64,000 nt of DNA from Diphasiastrum complanatum (taxonomy: Eukaryota; Streptophyta; Lycopodiopsida; Lycopodiales; Lycopodiaceae), in contig CM055092.1 of NCBI GenBank assembly GCA_029204225.1, forward strand, positions 77,805,662 through 77,869,661, in the 5' to 3' direction. Shown piece after piece: positions 53,163-64,000 of the stretch (its first letter is position 1; every line of letters begins with the position of its first letter). The position numbers and the translations under genes were made by a program. The notes beneath the pieces were generated by a model. That model was not told the DNA's origin, searched no databases, and was given only the letters and a program-made list of their open reading frames with translations.

Positions 53163-54330
53163 TCATCTACACTTGTAGGTTTTATCAAAAGAGGTTAGGA
53201 AGGCAATATAATTTCCAAAAACTACTTGCTCACCCTTTTCATCATATGTGAGCCTTGAAGGTACTTGTCTTTCTCTTGATGTTCTCCTTGTCTTTTGACT
53301 TGATGAAGGACCATCATCACCGCCATCTAAAGTAGGATCCTTTACATCAACATCAAGAATGTTAGATCCATCCACATCATCATCAATAATGCTTGAAGAT
53401 ACTTTTGGAATGTTCCCCTTATAAAAAATGACATCTCTACCAACAATCACTTTGTTAGTAGTAGGAATGTAAACCTTGTAGGCTTTACTCACCTCACTAT
53501 ATCCAACAAAAAAACCTTTTCTTGAAGATGGATCCTTCTTGGTCCTATCATCAAGAGTAATGTTGACATAGCATTTGCATCCAAAAGTTCTTAGAAAGCT
53601 GACACTCGGTCTCCTCTTGAATAGCATCTCAAAAGGTGTCCTCCCATCCAAACTGCAACCAGCGCATGCCCGCCCCGCCATCCCTTGCCAAATGGTTTTG
53701 AGCACCACGTTCCCGCTCGGGAACATAGCACTCGGCCACCTATTTCACAAGAAATTTGCACCCAACAAAGCTTGATCCCAAGATGGTTTATCAAGATTAG
53801 CACTTAACCTCATGGCTTTAGCACTTTCACATAAAGTCCTATTCTTCCTTTCGGCCACTCCATTTTTTGTGGGGTCCTTGATGTTGTATACTCCCTCTTG
53901 ATCCCATGCTCAATCACAAAAGGCCTTGAACTTGGTAGATATGTACTCACCACCATTGTCACTCCTTAAGCACTTGATCCTTGTGGAAAATTGGTTCTCC
54001 CTTGCATTTAACAAAGACATCATACACTTCAGATTTTCTCTTTAGTAGATAGATCCAACAAAATCTATCAAAATCATCAATGAAAGTTACATACATCTTA
54101 GCTCCACTATTGCTAATTGTAGTGAAACCATGAATATCCAAATGTACAACTTGAAAAGGCTTTGTAGATCTAGATGTAGATCTAGTATAAGGTAGTCTAT
54201 GTGACTTAGACAAAGCACAAGACTCACAAACATGATTGATGCCACTTTAGGAACTTGGAAGACCTATCACAACCCTCTTTCTAGCCATTACCTCCAATGA
54301 CTTGAAGTTGAGGTGTCCCACGACAAAAAA
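53163..54330 (-). pseudogene. Ty1/copia integrase remnant
   Basis: Minus-strand pieces: ARKRVVIGLPS (pre-integrase), INHVCESCALSKSHRLPY, FQVVHLDIHGFTTISN, KMYVTFIDDFDRFCWIYLLK, SDNGGEY, KNGVAERKNRTL and, at 53660 downward, GRTPFEMLFKRRPSVSFLRT, FGCKCYVNITLDDRTKKDPS, GFFVGYSEVSKAYKVYIP, GRDVIFY. A GC-rich stretch at about 53655-53750 has no counterpart in other copia integrases and looks like a small insertion. Several stops and frame changes are present. It continues into the RT start described above. Confidence 0.85.
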
Positions 54331-54339
54331 AGACTTTTA

Positions 54340-56920
54340 GCTTATGATACTTTACCAACAAAAAATTCCTTATCATGCTTCACTTAGAAACATGGCCTCA
54401 AATAAGAAAGTTTTTTTAAAAAAAATACTAAGTCTTTTGGTGGGAAACTTGGTTCTCAACGAACGGCTGTGATCAGTGCACATGATAAGGATTCAATCTA
54501 ACGGTGAGCATCTTCTAATACTTGGTGCACCAAAGGGTGCTGGGTTTTCAATCAAAGGGAAAATTACTACAACCCTAAGTTTCACTCTTCTTGCTCTCTC
54601 CTGAACTCTCTCTCTTGCCTTTGTTGTCTTGGTTGGCTTCTTTACTACTGCCATCCTTGCATGGAGAAGAGGAAATTTGTTTAAGAATTGCGGATGAGTA
54701 TTTGGGTGGAGTTTGCTGCAAACAAAAGGTAAAAAAGCTACAGTTCATTTGATTGAATGATCATTTGTATCAAAAAAGTATTATTGGTTTCGTTTGCTGG
54801 AATGTGAATGAACTCACAATGGTTTGATCATCATAGATACTATGTTCTTGCTTCCGGTATACACTTTTGGAAGCAAATATTTGATTTTGATAGCAAATTG
54901 TTACCAAGAGTCGTTGTAGCAACGATTCACATGAGATTGATACATTTTTTAAGTATAATGGGCCACTGGATAGCGGATTCTGTCCAACTAGAGATCCGCT
55001 TTACCATCTGCAAATTTGCTTACATAATGAGCATGATAACATCCCATTGATAGCTCCATCTTCAAAGCGATGGACCATCTCTTTGCACTGTGGTTCTAAC
55101 TGTACTTGGCCACTTTCTGTTCTATGAACCTCTGTTCAATCCGATGGCTCTCTAAATATCAGAAGTACATAAAGCTTCTCAAACAATGCATGCGTCTATC
55201 TCAACGCTTTACTAGTTGTTGCCTACTGCTCATAATGATCCTTGCATGGCGCTATGCGATACTACCCTTGGTAGACTAATATATATGTGCTCATGATACT
55301 TGTTATGCAAACAATAATATCTCAACACAACTACGAGATAATATATGAGGCTTCAATGATATTTTTTGCTTGTATGCAATAAGAACTTAGAGTACTCATG
55401 GTTTTCCGAAGATGATAACGTTCTAAACATGAACTGATGAAGGAACAAATGTAACACTCGTTGGTAGAAATGTTTCGCAAGTGATTGTTGATAACTCTAT
55501 TACAAGACTATGATACTTTGTAAAGAAGATACACTACCATTAATTTGTCACTTTCGGTGTTGATTCAACTCTTTTTCCATTAAAATGCTCTTCATTTTGA
55601 ATTTCCAGATGTTGTAGTTAGAAGCCCCATCAAGTTTGCTTGCATCACCAAAATTGCCTCATTGATGTTTGCCATCTCCAAACTGCTTAAAACTTCACCT
55701 GTAGGCTATAAAGTGTATGCTAGAGCCAACCGTGATGTCAGAAATTGATAATAATGACCTGCAATTTTTAGCTTACCAGGCCACCCGCCGCTCTTTCGCC
55801 AAATTGAAAGCCAAACTGACATCATTTTCCAAAATGCTTCACGTCACCAACTCCCAGCTTCCTGCCCAGTAGAATGGTGAAATCACTTATGGTGCAATTT
55901 GAATACTTTCTCCACGACAATCACTCTGTTTTGGTGTACCGTACTTGCAGGTACAGTCAGGGTGCCCTTCGTTTGGAGGCTATAGCCTTTCGTTTGGTCA
56001 AAATAGGCTAAAGGAGGTGAAAATAAGGGCAATTTGGGTTTTGCAACTGTTTCTTCAGTGTGAAGAAACTTCACCCTTCAAAAACTTGGGACCCAACAAT
56101 TTTTTCAGTTTGAAGATTTTTAATGAAGTTGCAATGCACTTTGCACTTCAGACCCCTTCAGGCTCTTTCACTTCAATCCAACGGATCTTTTAGATCCAAC
56201 GACCCACCCATTGTGAAATGACCATCGTTGATCTGTATGAATCAAGATCAGACGGCTGTCAACGCGTCTGTGCGTTGATCAAAGGCCCTCAGCTTTGGGC
56301 TGCTAGCTGGTGATCACGACTGAGTACCGACAGCTCCCGCGACCTCTCCTTTTTCTCTCTCTACCAGCGATGGAGTTTTCTTACTCCTTCACAAGATATG
56401 GCTGCTCCTCATTAATCGCTCTAGCTGTCTTCCTCCTCCACGGCTAGTCGCGGCCTTCCTACCGCAGAATCGCGCTACCAGGGCGCCCATTCACAGCCTC
56501 TCACAACTTTGAAAACGTCCTCCTACAGGGAGATATCTCTGATTTTGTCTCTTGAAACCCTAGCAATTTTGAAGAGATGAATATACTGAGCTTTACTCAT
56601 GCTTTCTCTGAGCTTTCCTTTGCAGCTCCTAGCTGACTGAGGTCGCCCTACTGTAGGTTATCTTCTGCTCCAAACCGCTCTTCAAACAGGATTCGATTGG
56701 ATTCAAACCAATCACAAACGCCAAGCAACCCTCCAGAAGAATTTTTCAGCTTCAAACTTGCTTGCTTTTTTATTCAACCAACAATTCCCTATCTCTGAAT
56801 CCTTTTTACAGTTTTGAGCCGTTCCACGAATCTCCACAGACTCGATTTTGTGCTTCTTAGCCAACAAACCATCGTGAGTTCGCAGCTCTCTGTTCTTGTC
56901 TGGTGATTCCAGCCACCAAG
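54340..56920. other. No recognised gene
   Basis: No conserved coding sequence, RNA gene or element ends were found. The stretch 56200-56920 lies on the internal side of a primer-site-like sequence at 56921 and may be the leader of a lost LTR element. Confidence 0.35.
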
Positions 56921-56933
56921 GGCTCTGATACCA
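56921..56933 (-). other. Primer-site-like sequence
   Basis: The minus strand reads TGGTATCAGAGCC. No LTR end (CA) sits directly beside it and no gag follows, so it may be an orphan. Confidence 0.45.
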
Positions 56934-57164
56934 AGCTAAGAAAACACAATTGAAGGCACCCGACCAGATCAATCACCACAGCACAACGTCAAGTGCAACA
57001 AGAATACAGAATTACTCTCTTCAAACTGTATATTCCAAAACTACTAGTAAGTAGAAAGATGAGTTCCTTAAAAACACTCAAAGGGCTCGTAAAAGAAAGA
57101 TGGCCCGATAACTCTAAAACTAAGCACACGTGGTGTCGTCGAAATAGGAAAGCACTGTATAAGT

Positions 57165-58056
57165 CGATCATTGCTATTTTAGCTCGTCCTTTGCTCCCTC
57201 TATCACGGTTGGTAGATCATAATATTGTCTTCCAAGAACTTCATAACTGACAGGATCATTGTTAGCCATTGTTCTGGTCTCATTGAACTTGACGTCTCTA
57301 ACTATCTTCACTATGTTTGTCTCTGGCATATAGATTCTGTAGTATGACGAATGATTGTCATATCCTACAAGATATCCTTGCTCTGCTTTCTCATCAAGCT
57401 TCTTTCAAAGCTTGTCAGGAACATGTGCATATGCTGTACAGCCAAAGATTCGAACATGAGTTAGATTGGGTTTTCTACCCCACCATAGTTTGTTTGGTGT
57501 TGTGTGAGCAACACCAGATTTTTCTATCTTGTTCTGAATGTAGGCAGCTGTAGCTACTGCTTCAGCCCACAACACTCTTGGAGCCTTCGAATAGGCCATC
57601 ATGCACCTAGCGGCTTCTACGAGACCCGTTCTTTCTTTTTGTAACACCATTGTGTTGTGGTGTATAGGATGTTGTCCTTCTGTGAATGATTTCTCAATCA
57701 TTGCAGAAATTAGTGAATCGGTTTGAGATGTATTCTCCTCCCCGATCTGTTCTGATCTACTTCACCTTATTTCTTGTGCATCTTTCTGCCCAGTTCACAT
57801 ATTTTGTGAACTTGTCAGATGCATCTGATCTATTGTGAATGAAGTAGACTCGCGCGAACTTACTGTAATCATCAATGAAGGTGATATAGTACTTCAAGCC
57901 TCCTACTGAGATCACATCAAAAGGTCCACATATGTACGAATGTACTAGCTCCAGAATCTTTGTCGTTCTGTAGGATTCCTTGACAAAAGGAGTATGTGAC
58001 ATCTTACCTTTTATACATGCATCACAGGTCATCGAACTGGTTGCATTCGAGATGCT
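57165..58056 (-). pseudogene. Ty1/copia integrase remnant
   Basis: Minus-strand reading: ATSSMTCDACIKGKMSHTPF, HSYICGPFDVISVGGLKYYI, TFIDDYSKFARVYF (first catalytic Asp), RTDRGGEYISNRF (second), TPQHNGVT (catalytic-Glu region), EAARCMMAYSKAPRVLWAEA, WWGRKPNLTHVRIFGCTAYA, then the linker YYRIYMPETNIVKIVRDVKF and SYEVL. The linker nearly repeats that at 37567-37680, so this is the integrase missing from the 36-kb copy's family. At its N side (about 58056) it is joined in frame to the unrelated sequence below. Confidence 0.87.
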
Positions 58057-58059
58057 CAC

Positions 58060-59842
58060 CCTTGTAGTATTCCATGCAAACAAAATATGAAGGTATATTA
58101 ATTTCTCTATGATCCTCACCTCTCCATGAAGTGTGCAAATATGAACATTCTGTAAAGGAATTGGTAGTATTGGTTTCCAGTTGGAATCTTCAATATCACT
58201 TGAAACTCTTGTGCTCCTTGAAATTTCATTTGATGATTTTATACAATATAGACATGGATGTTTCAAATTTGCTCCAGGAGATACATTGAACCTACATTTC
58301 AATGACTTCAAGTCTCCAGCTAAATGCCATTCAATAAAAAATTCACCTCTGTTAGAAACACTAAGTACTTTGCCATCCATATGATCCTTTATGAAATTTG
58401 GATAATTTGTTATGCTAAAAATCCAGGAAAAAACATCGTGATCCTCTTTGATAACCTGTCCAACATATAGAATCACAAGTTTTTATATATTCAAAACAAT
58501 TATCAAAAGAAATTGCACATGAATAACAACCTTTTTTACCTGAAAACATGCTAGCCACCATATGTTGTTTTCTGATTGCACACTGAAGTTGAGATCCCTT
58601 GAGTTTGCTGCATTGTTCAATGCTCCATTCATGAGAGTAATACTTACTCTTTCCAACTTTTGTCCTTTTATAACTTCCGATTCATCTAGCTTGACCACCA
58701 GAATAAGTTTGCTCATACTAACACTTGTAATATTATAGAATTTCATTATAAATCTCAATAAATGATTCAAATCCACAAATAAGTTGTTGGTAGAATCATA
58801 AGACAAATTGCCAAACTTTGAATTGTAAATCTCATTGATGTGAAAAAGGATGCCAATGACGTTTTGCATACCCTTATTCAATACATCTCTCTCCAATCTT
58901 ATTTGAAAAGGGTGAGGAATGGTAAATTTTCTTACATGCAATTGTCCAAAAGCCTCTTTAATAATTTTAAATATACTGGCATATGCCTCCCTGTTAATAC
59001 CTGAGAAATTGCATGCTCCCTGAATTAACGCTCGGTCGATAACCTTACCGACCTCGCTCATCAAAGCCTCAGTGGCCTTGGACTTGATTCGAGAATATTG
59101 ATTATTGTCCAATAGAGGCTTTGTGGACTTGGTTGTCAATACCGAACTCAATGATTTTCCAATCGTGTCATTGTCCCTCAGATGCTCATTTGCAACCAAT
59201 GTTGATCTGCAAATGATTATGAAAATCAACAAACCCAAATAGGCTACATAATAAATGTCATGCTACTTCACAAAATGAAAATAAAATGATTCAAATCAAA
59301 TTCTTACTTGAATGCTTGAATCTTTTTTCTCCATTGGCCTCCATTTAGCAAAAGCTCATCAATGTCCTTCAGAATTCTTTTTCACTTCTTTCTTTTTAAT
59401 TTCTTATCTAGTATGCGAGTTTCTTCTTTTAACTGGTCATTTGATATACGCAATGTCTGAACAACTTGTCGGAGTTGATCGTTACTTGCATTCGAATTTA
59501 ACATAATATTTTGTAAACGTGCATTATTATTTTTGTTTGATAATGCAGTCTCTTTTTCTCTATAGTCAGCAAGCACAAACCATTTAACATACATTCTAAA
59601 CTCTGTATTATCTGAACCGAGTTTGCAACACCACAAGTCCTCAATCTTTCACAATAAGCCAGTAAACCATTTTGTCCTTCACACAAAAACTTTATTAATC
59701 GTGTGATGGATTGGAATTGTGGAGCTTGCATCGAGCTCGGATCCAATGGATACAAACTTTCGTCAATCCACAAATCGTAGTTCTTTCTTTGGTTGATTCT
59801 ATGAGCGATCATATCAAGTGGGAAAACTATGGATCCTTTCAC
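58060..59842 (-). pseudogene. Unidentified multi-exon gene with a coiled coil, transposase-like features, fused to copia integrase
   Basis: Three exons can be read on the minus strand. Exon 1 (59842-59308) opens MKGSIVFPLDMIAHRINQRK, needs one frame change near 59630, and encodes a coiled coil (NDQLRQVVQTLRISNDQLKE). Intron 59207-59307 and intron 58456-58539 have GT-AG ends and restore the frame (QAFK|STLVANE, ACFQ|VIKEDHD). Exon 2 holds SKLILVVKLDESEVIKGQKL and SVQSENNIWWLACFQ. Exon 3 holds GEFFIEWHLAGDLKSLKC, CLYC and VHICTLHGEVRIIEKLIYLH, then breaks at about 58060. A D...D spacing of ~96 residues plus C-x2-C and H-x4-H recalls DDE transposase-like proteins, but I cannot name a family. It could equally be a host gene. 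Confidence 0.45.
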
Positions 59843-59849
59843 TACTCCT

Positions 59850-60329
59850 CTTTTAGCTATCAGAGCATTCTCGGCAGGGAGAACAATGTGTAGATGAAAC
59901 TAAGACGTCTCCGCAAACATCAGTTGACAGACCAAAAAGAAAATAGAAACTCTTCTTCATCCATGGCGTACCTGAGATTCTATGTTTATTCTCTTGCTAG
60001 TTAAAACAAGGGACACAATTTCATTTTCAAATTTGAAAAAGTTAGTTAATGAGCATCATAGGTTCTTGAAGTCGCAGTTGCATGCGTCATAATCGTGTCA
60101 TGTTAACTACACATTACTAGTAAGGTAAAGCTAAACTGGACTTGAAAGTCCGTCGGATTTCCAAAATCTGACATGTTTTTTGTCCTACGTGGCATTTCTT
60201 AGATGGCCCTTTTGATGTTTGTAACTCCTCTAATGTTGAGTAGAGATCAATCTAGCATGCTCTAGCATTGGTAACTCCTCCAAATCCTTGCTAAAGATGG
60301 CTGATCCTTTTATAACCTGAAACACAAGA
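59850..60329. other. No recognised gene
   Basis: This lies on the internal side of the primer site at 60330, but no gag could be read in either frame set. Confidence 0.4.
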
Positions 60330-60341
60330 GCTCTAATACCA
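60330..60341 (-). other. Primer binding site variant
   Basis: The minus strand reads TGGTATTAGAGC, a common copia variant of the tRNA-Met primer site. The adjacent LTR-like sequence starts with TGTGAAGG at 60342. Confidence 0.65.
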
Positions 60342-60985
60342 TGTGAAGGATTTCAGATCATTCAAGATCCAATCCATGTCCCTGATCTTTGGTTACAAAA
60401 AGGAGCAAACCAACAATCCTGCCAATGTAGAAAAATCAGCATCTACATACAAAATGAGATGCAAACTCTAAGAGATACTGATCAAACATGAACCAAAACA
60501 TAAAATATAGTTGTTGTCCATACAATTACATTATCCTACTATATTTCACACGTGTGGAACCAAAAATAGCAAAATATGAGCATACTACACACAAGATTGC
60601 AAGATATCATCAAGAGAGTGCACCAATGAGTAGTAGAACCCAAAGAGAACCATGTATAATGATGAAATGAGAGAGAGAAGGGAGAATATGTGTCTCTCCA
60701 TGAGTTACATCCTTTTATAGAGTGTCCAAACCCTATTTGGCCACTTGGCTTTCCTCCAAAATGTAAACCCTACTATTTTTGGGTTTAGATTCAATGTACC
60801 CAAACTTCAAATTTGAATCTCTCTCAAACTCGACTATTTACTTTTCCAAACTTTCAAAAAGTGTTTATTGAATTTATTTTAAACTAATATAACTTTAAAA
60901 AGTTTATCTCTAAGTCTAAAATGAGTTTTGGCCTCATATTGACAATTTACCAAAATATGACTAAACTTGTTGAAATCTCTCACAA
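60342..60985 (-). repeat. Probable copia LTR
   Basis: Begins (in plus reading) TGTGAAGG beside the primer site and contains a minus-strand TATA box (CTATAAAAGG, 60711-60720). The outer edge, near TCTCACA at about 60984, is a guess. No second LTR was found in the window. Confidence 0.5.
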
Positions 60986-61223
60986 CGACGAGGGATATTT
61001 CAAGCCCACTTTGTAAGTCTACCCTATACCCATTTGTGTAATTTGACTATTGATTGTTTTCTATTTTTTTTTTATCTTGGGGGTTTTTCGTAAGACACGT
61101 TGAATAACATACTCTCTTTATATGATCAAAATTTTCAATGTTTGTGCAACAATCAGCCGGTCTCCCACACATGATGAGTACATGTATGCGTATTCCCACA
61201 ATACATAGGCAGTACTCGAGTTA

Positions 61224-61424
61224 TTGGAGAGGCAATGCGTGCATATGAACTGGGATGTTGCTCCTCAGGTACGACATCAAATCCATTTTATGTTCTTTAA
61301 ACTTGTTATTCTCTCCCACTCCCATACATTAATTCGGAAGACTAATTCATGTGTCTTGCGCATGCACGAACAAGAAGCTCCACATGACGAAGATGATGAG
61401 GAGGAGTTAGATAGATCTAGCTAG
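61224..61424 (+). CDS. Short unidentified ORF with acidic tail
   Basis: 66 codons from MERQCVHMNWDVAPQVRHQI to HEQEAPHDEDDEEELDRSS and a stop. The acidic end followed by a stop and AT-rich sequence resembles the end of a plant protein, possibly the last exon of a transposon protein. I recognise no family. Confidence 0.25.
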   Translation: MERQCVHMNWDVAPQVRHQIHFMFFKLVILSHSHTLIRKTNSCVLRMHEQEAPHDEDDEEELDRSS

Positions 61425-61806
61425 TGTTTTGGCTCTATATCTAGCCTTTCCATGTTTACAGATACTTATGTACATGTTTTTACATCTATCATTTTTATTC
61501 GTACATTTGCCAACCATCTTTCGATGTAGCTAGTTTTCTATGTAATCTTGAACCTTGACTAGTTATGTAATTGAACTGTATTTGGCCCTAAACCATGTAA
61601 AAATATTCAATCTATTTGTTATAAAGTGTAATTATTGTGGTTATTTGTTATTGTTGTGGTGTATTGTAATTTATTCATCTATGGTTGAATGCAAAGAGTC
61701 ACTTTTTTTGTTCAACCCTAAACCCTAAACTCAATTATTTGAATTTATTTCTTGCACTCATTAACTCTACAGGGTTGTATTTTCAAAAAATATCTTCTAT
61801 TGCTTG

Positions 61807-62708
61807 GAGAAATTATCACAATCGTATCCTCAATGTCTCGTGACACATCTCCAAGTCACGGATCTGGCCGCAGTCACGGGTCATCCCGTTTTTCATCCAT
61901 GAGTGATGATGAGATCCTAAGTTATATAAATGGGATGTCTCCCTCGCGTGCAGGCGGGATTATGGAGAGACTACGGGCTCGTTGGGATGCATGCAGTTCA
62001 GATAGGTTGTCCACATCATCTCATGCAGTTCCCACAACCCTCCGGCGGGAGTCCCTCCCTTGCGCACTCTAATGCCAGTGCCTCTTCCCGACATTCCGAC
62101 AGGAAAAAGAGAGATTGTAGGAGGAGTCGCTTTAGTGGCGGGCTCCTGTTGTGGCGGTGACGCCGATGATGTCATGTTTCATGCGGCCTCAAGTCCAACA
62201 CATCCATCTAGAAGGCTTCATCATAGAAATTCCTTACCTCAAGAAACCCTAACTCAAGAAGCAACGCGAATGGCATGTGATGCTTTGACTCCTATATCTG
62301 TCACACTTGATTATCCCAATACCCCCACGCTCTCTTCTCACATTTTTCTTTCTTCGATACCCACTCCCCCTATGGGGTCTCTGTGGCACCGTGATCCCTC
62401 TTGCCAGGTCACTTCACCCATTTTTTTCTCCCATTCAAACTCATGTTGGTTACACTCCCGCTCAAACTCCTCCCCAACCTTCTCCTCTTCATACCCCTCC
62501 CCACTCTTCTTGTGATCGCCTTCAAACTCCTCCCCAAATTTCTCCTGTTGTAGTCAACTCCCCCACTCCTCTCGACACTCCCTTTGCCACCTCTCCATCA
62601 GTTGACGTCTTGTCATCCTATGACATAGATGCGGAGAAGCACATAGTGGTGTACAAGTACCTAAAACTGCTACTAATTGTGTTAGTCAGCTGCTTGGATG
62701 GTGTTTGA
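61807..62708 (+). pseudogene. Unidentified Ser/Pro-rich coding stretch in three frames
   Basis: Begins MSRDTSPSHGSGRSHGSSRF (about 61832), SMSDDEILSYINGMSP, and shifts to SNASASSRHSDRKKRDCRRS (62075 on). Further down 62307-62708 gives PPQPSPLHTPPHSSCDRLQT and a hydrophobic end (YLKLLLIVLVSCL). The low-complexity composition suggests a disordered plant protein or transposon accessory protein with frameshifts. No homologue is recognised. Confidence 0.3.
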
Positions 62709-63535
62709 GCCAAAAAAATTGGCATACAAACTTGCAAAAAAATTTCATAACAAAAACTCATACAGTTGTTGCCTCATGGGGAAATCATAGAACTACTCAT
62801 CATAATTGAAGATTCTGCTCAAAAAAATACCTAAGCTTTACAAATGTATCATAAAATTCACAGATCTGTCATTTGAAAGCTGAAAAAACATATAAGGAGA
62901 GGTCGGAACAACCGTCAGAACAAACATCAGTATACAGTCAAAAGTAGCATGGTGTATTTTGACCTCCATTCCAACCCTGAAAGTACCTCTGGAATCTACC
63001 ACAAAATTTGTGCCTCAAATGCTCAGCTCAGAAACCAACAATGAAACTTGTAAAACAAAAACCAGTATTGTAGTTTGTTAAGTTTATTACCACAAAAAAT
63101 AATTGTAGCAAACTAATTTTACACAAAGAACAACAAAGATTCAAATTGAATCATGTATATGCACCAAAAAACTGGATGCCTAGTTGATGAATGGAGGATT
63201 TGACATCGGAACAGCCATTGGATTTGTTAAACAGCCATCCCACCCTCTGTGAGTCTAGATCTGCAACAAAAAACTCTGGATTCACAGTACCCTCAACTCT
63301 AGATCTACACTACCCTCATCATCTCTCACATGGATCTACAGCACACTAATAGAACATAAGCCATTGGAATATCCTTTGGAATAGCAAATCCTGCAGATTC
63401 GCCTATTCCAACGGCCTTTCCAACCTACCTGTTACCTTAAAAAACTTTTGTGGATCTGTGGACTCCTTTGTCTCAAAAGAAACCTGCATAGAAAATGTGG
63501 AGTCAATAAAACCGAATTGCCATCACATTGTGATG
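62709..63535. other. No recognised gene
   Basis: Nothing could be supported in this stretch. Confidence 0.4.
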
Positions 63536-63544
63536 GATACTATG

Positions 63545-63860
63545 ATGTAAGAGAAAGAGAGAGTGAGAAAAAGAGATAGAGAGAGAGATTACCTTGCATC
63601 CAACAATAAAAAAATCTCCATCCTCCACTTTCTCTTTTTTTCTCGAGCTCACCATATTTGATTTTGCATGGAGTAAGCAAAGATGAAGAGCAAGAGGAAG
63701 AGCAAGAGCAACAAGCAAAGTGCAAGAGGAACAAGCAAAGTGCAAGAGGAAGAAGCAAAGAGCAATAACAAGAGAAACAAGAGCAAGAGGAGCATTCAAA
63801 TGTGAGGAGAATAGAAGGAGAGTGATGAGGATAAAGAGGGTGAGGAAGAATCAACAAACA
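63545..63860. repeat. Purine-rich repeats
   Basis: GAGA runs at 63550-63590, then 63680-63795 with repeated CAAGCAAAGTGCAAGAGGAA and AAGAGCAAGAGG units. The plus strand is almost free of pyrimidine runs. Minus-strand Leu/Cys-rich frames here are by-products. Confidence 0.8.
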
Positions 63861-64000
63861 AGGAGTATGTTATTTGGTACCCTTCACAATTGGAGAAATA
63901 TTCTGTTATTCTTGACTGTTGTTGCACTTGTATTGTGTAAAACGATGACTCACGCTCACATGACTATCGAAGAATTCAACCAGATGTTGTCATGCAATCT

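Noticed and set aside
63503-63857. 98-aa and 105-aa Leu/Cys-rich minus-strand frames
   Set aside because: Low-complexity translation of the purine-rich repeat; no start context or homology.

Overview
This window reads as nuclear DNA of a land plant with a large, transposon-filled genome. The signs are plant-type Ty1/copia and Ty3/gypsy (chromovirus) elements, initiator-tRNA-Met primer sites, a CACTA (En/Spm) transposase remnant, a plant GH3 beta-xylosidase first exon, and a plant exostosin-like glycosyltransferase. I cannot fix the species. A fern or other non-seed plant is a weak guess, based on the EXT1-like, intronless GT47 gene and the repeat load. Only one ordinary host gene looks intact: the GT47 gene at 19397-20761 (minus).

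Layout. 1-8.4 kb: broken copia fragments (minus at 0.9-1.95 kb, plus at 3.6-5.0 kb, a gag start at 6.7 kb). 8.4-10.6 kb: a direct duplication, one copy of which carries eight tandem tRNA-like units. 10.66-16.5 kb: a GH3 beta-xylosidase exon with its TATA box, split by a 5.4-kb LTR element with a perfect 5-bp target duplication. 16.6-17.8 kb: a palindrome-rich ~175-bp tandem repeat. 19.4-22.8 kb: the GT47 gene and its upstream region. 23.1-24.0 kb: CACTA transposase remnant. 24.0-25.5 kb: a copia deletion derivative. 26.3-28.8 kb: minisatellites around a decayed coiled-coil gene. 29.6-30.5 kb: palindromic repeats and an LTR piece. 31.3-31.7 kb: a SINE inside a MITE-like unit. 31.78-33.2 kb: a truncated copy of the GT47 5' region. 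33.5-38.6 kb: two further copia composites. 39.3-40.3 kb: a direct repeat with a G-box/TATA promoter. 40.38-48.92 kb: a three-level nest (copia fragment, gypsy chromovirus, solo LTR). 52.5-54.3 kb and 57.2-59.9 kb: copia integrase/RT pieces joined to unidentified coding sequence. 60.3-64 kb: one more LTR, unidentified ORFs and purine-rich repeats.

The most unusual content is a complementary pair of LTR elements. Element A (10982-16363) has Gag, zinc knuckle and a protease-like domain but no RT, RNase H or integrase. Element B (40814-48338, minus) has protease, RT, RNase H, integrase and chromodomain but no gag. They share LTRs (~0.92 kb each), primer site, polypurine tract and a leader with five conserved small hairpins, while their protease domains are clearly diverged. 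A is young (LTRs ~1% different by eye); B is old and carries several stops. This suggests a split retrotransposon family in which Gag and Pol come from different members and a shared leader serves packaging in trans. That is a hypothesis, not a demonstrated system.
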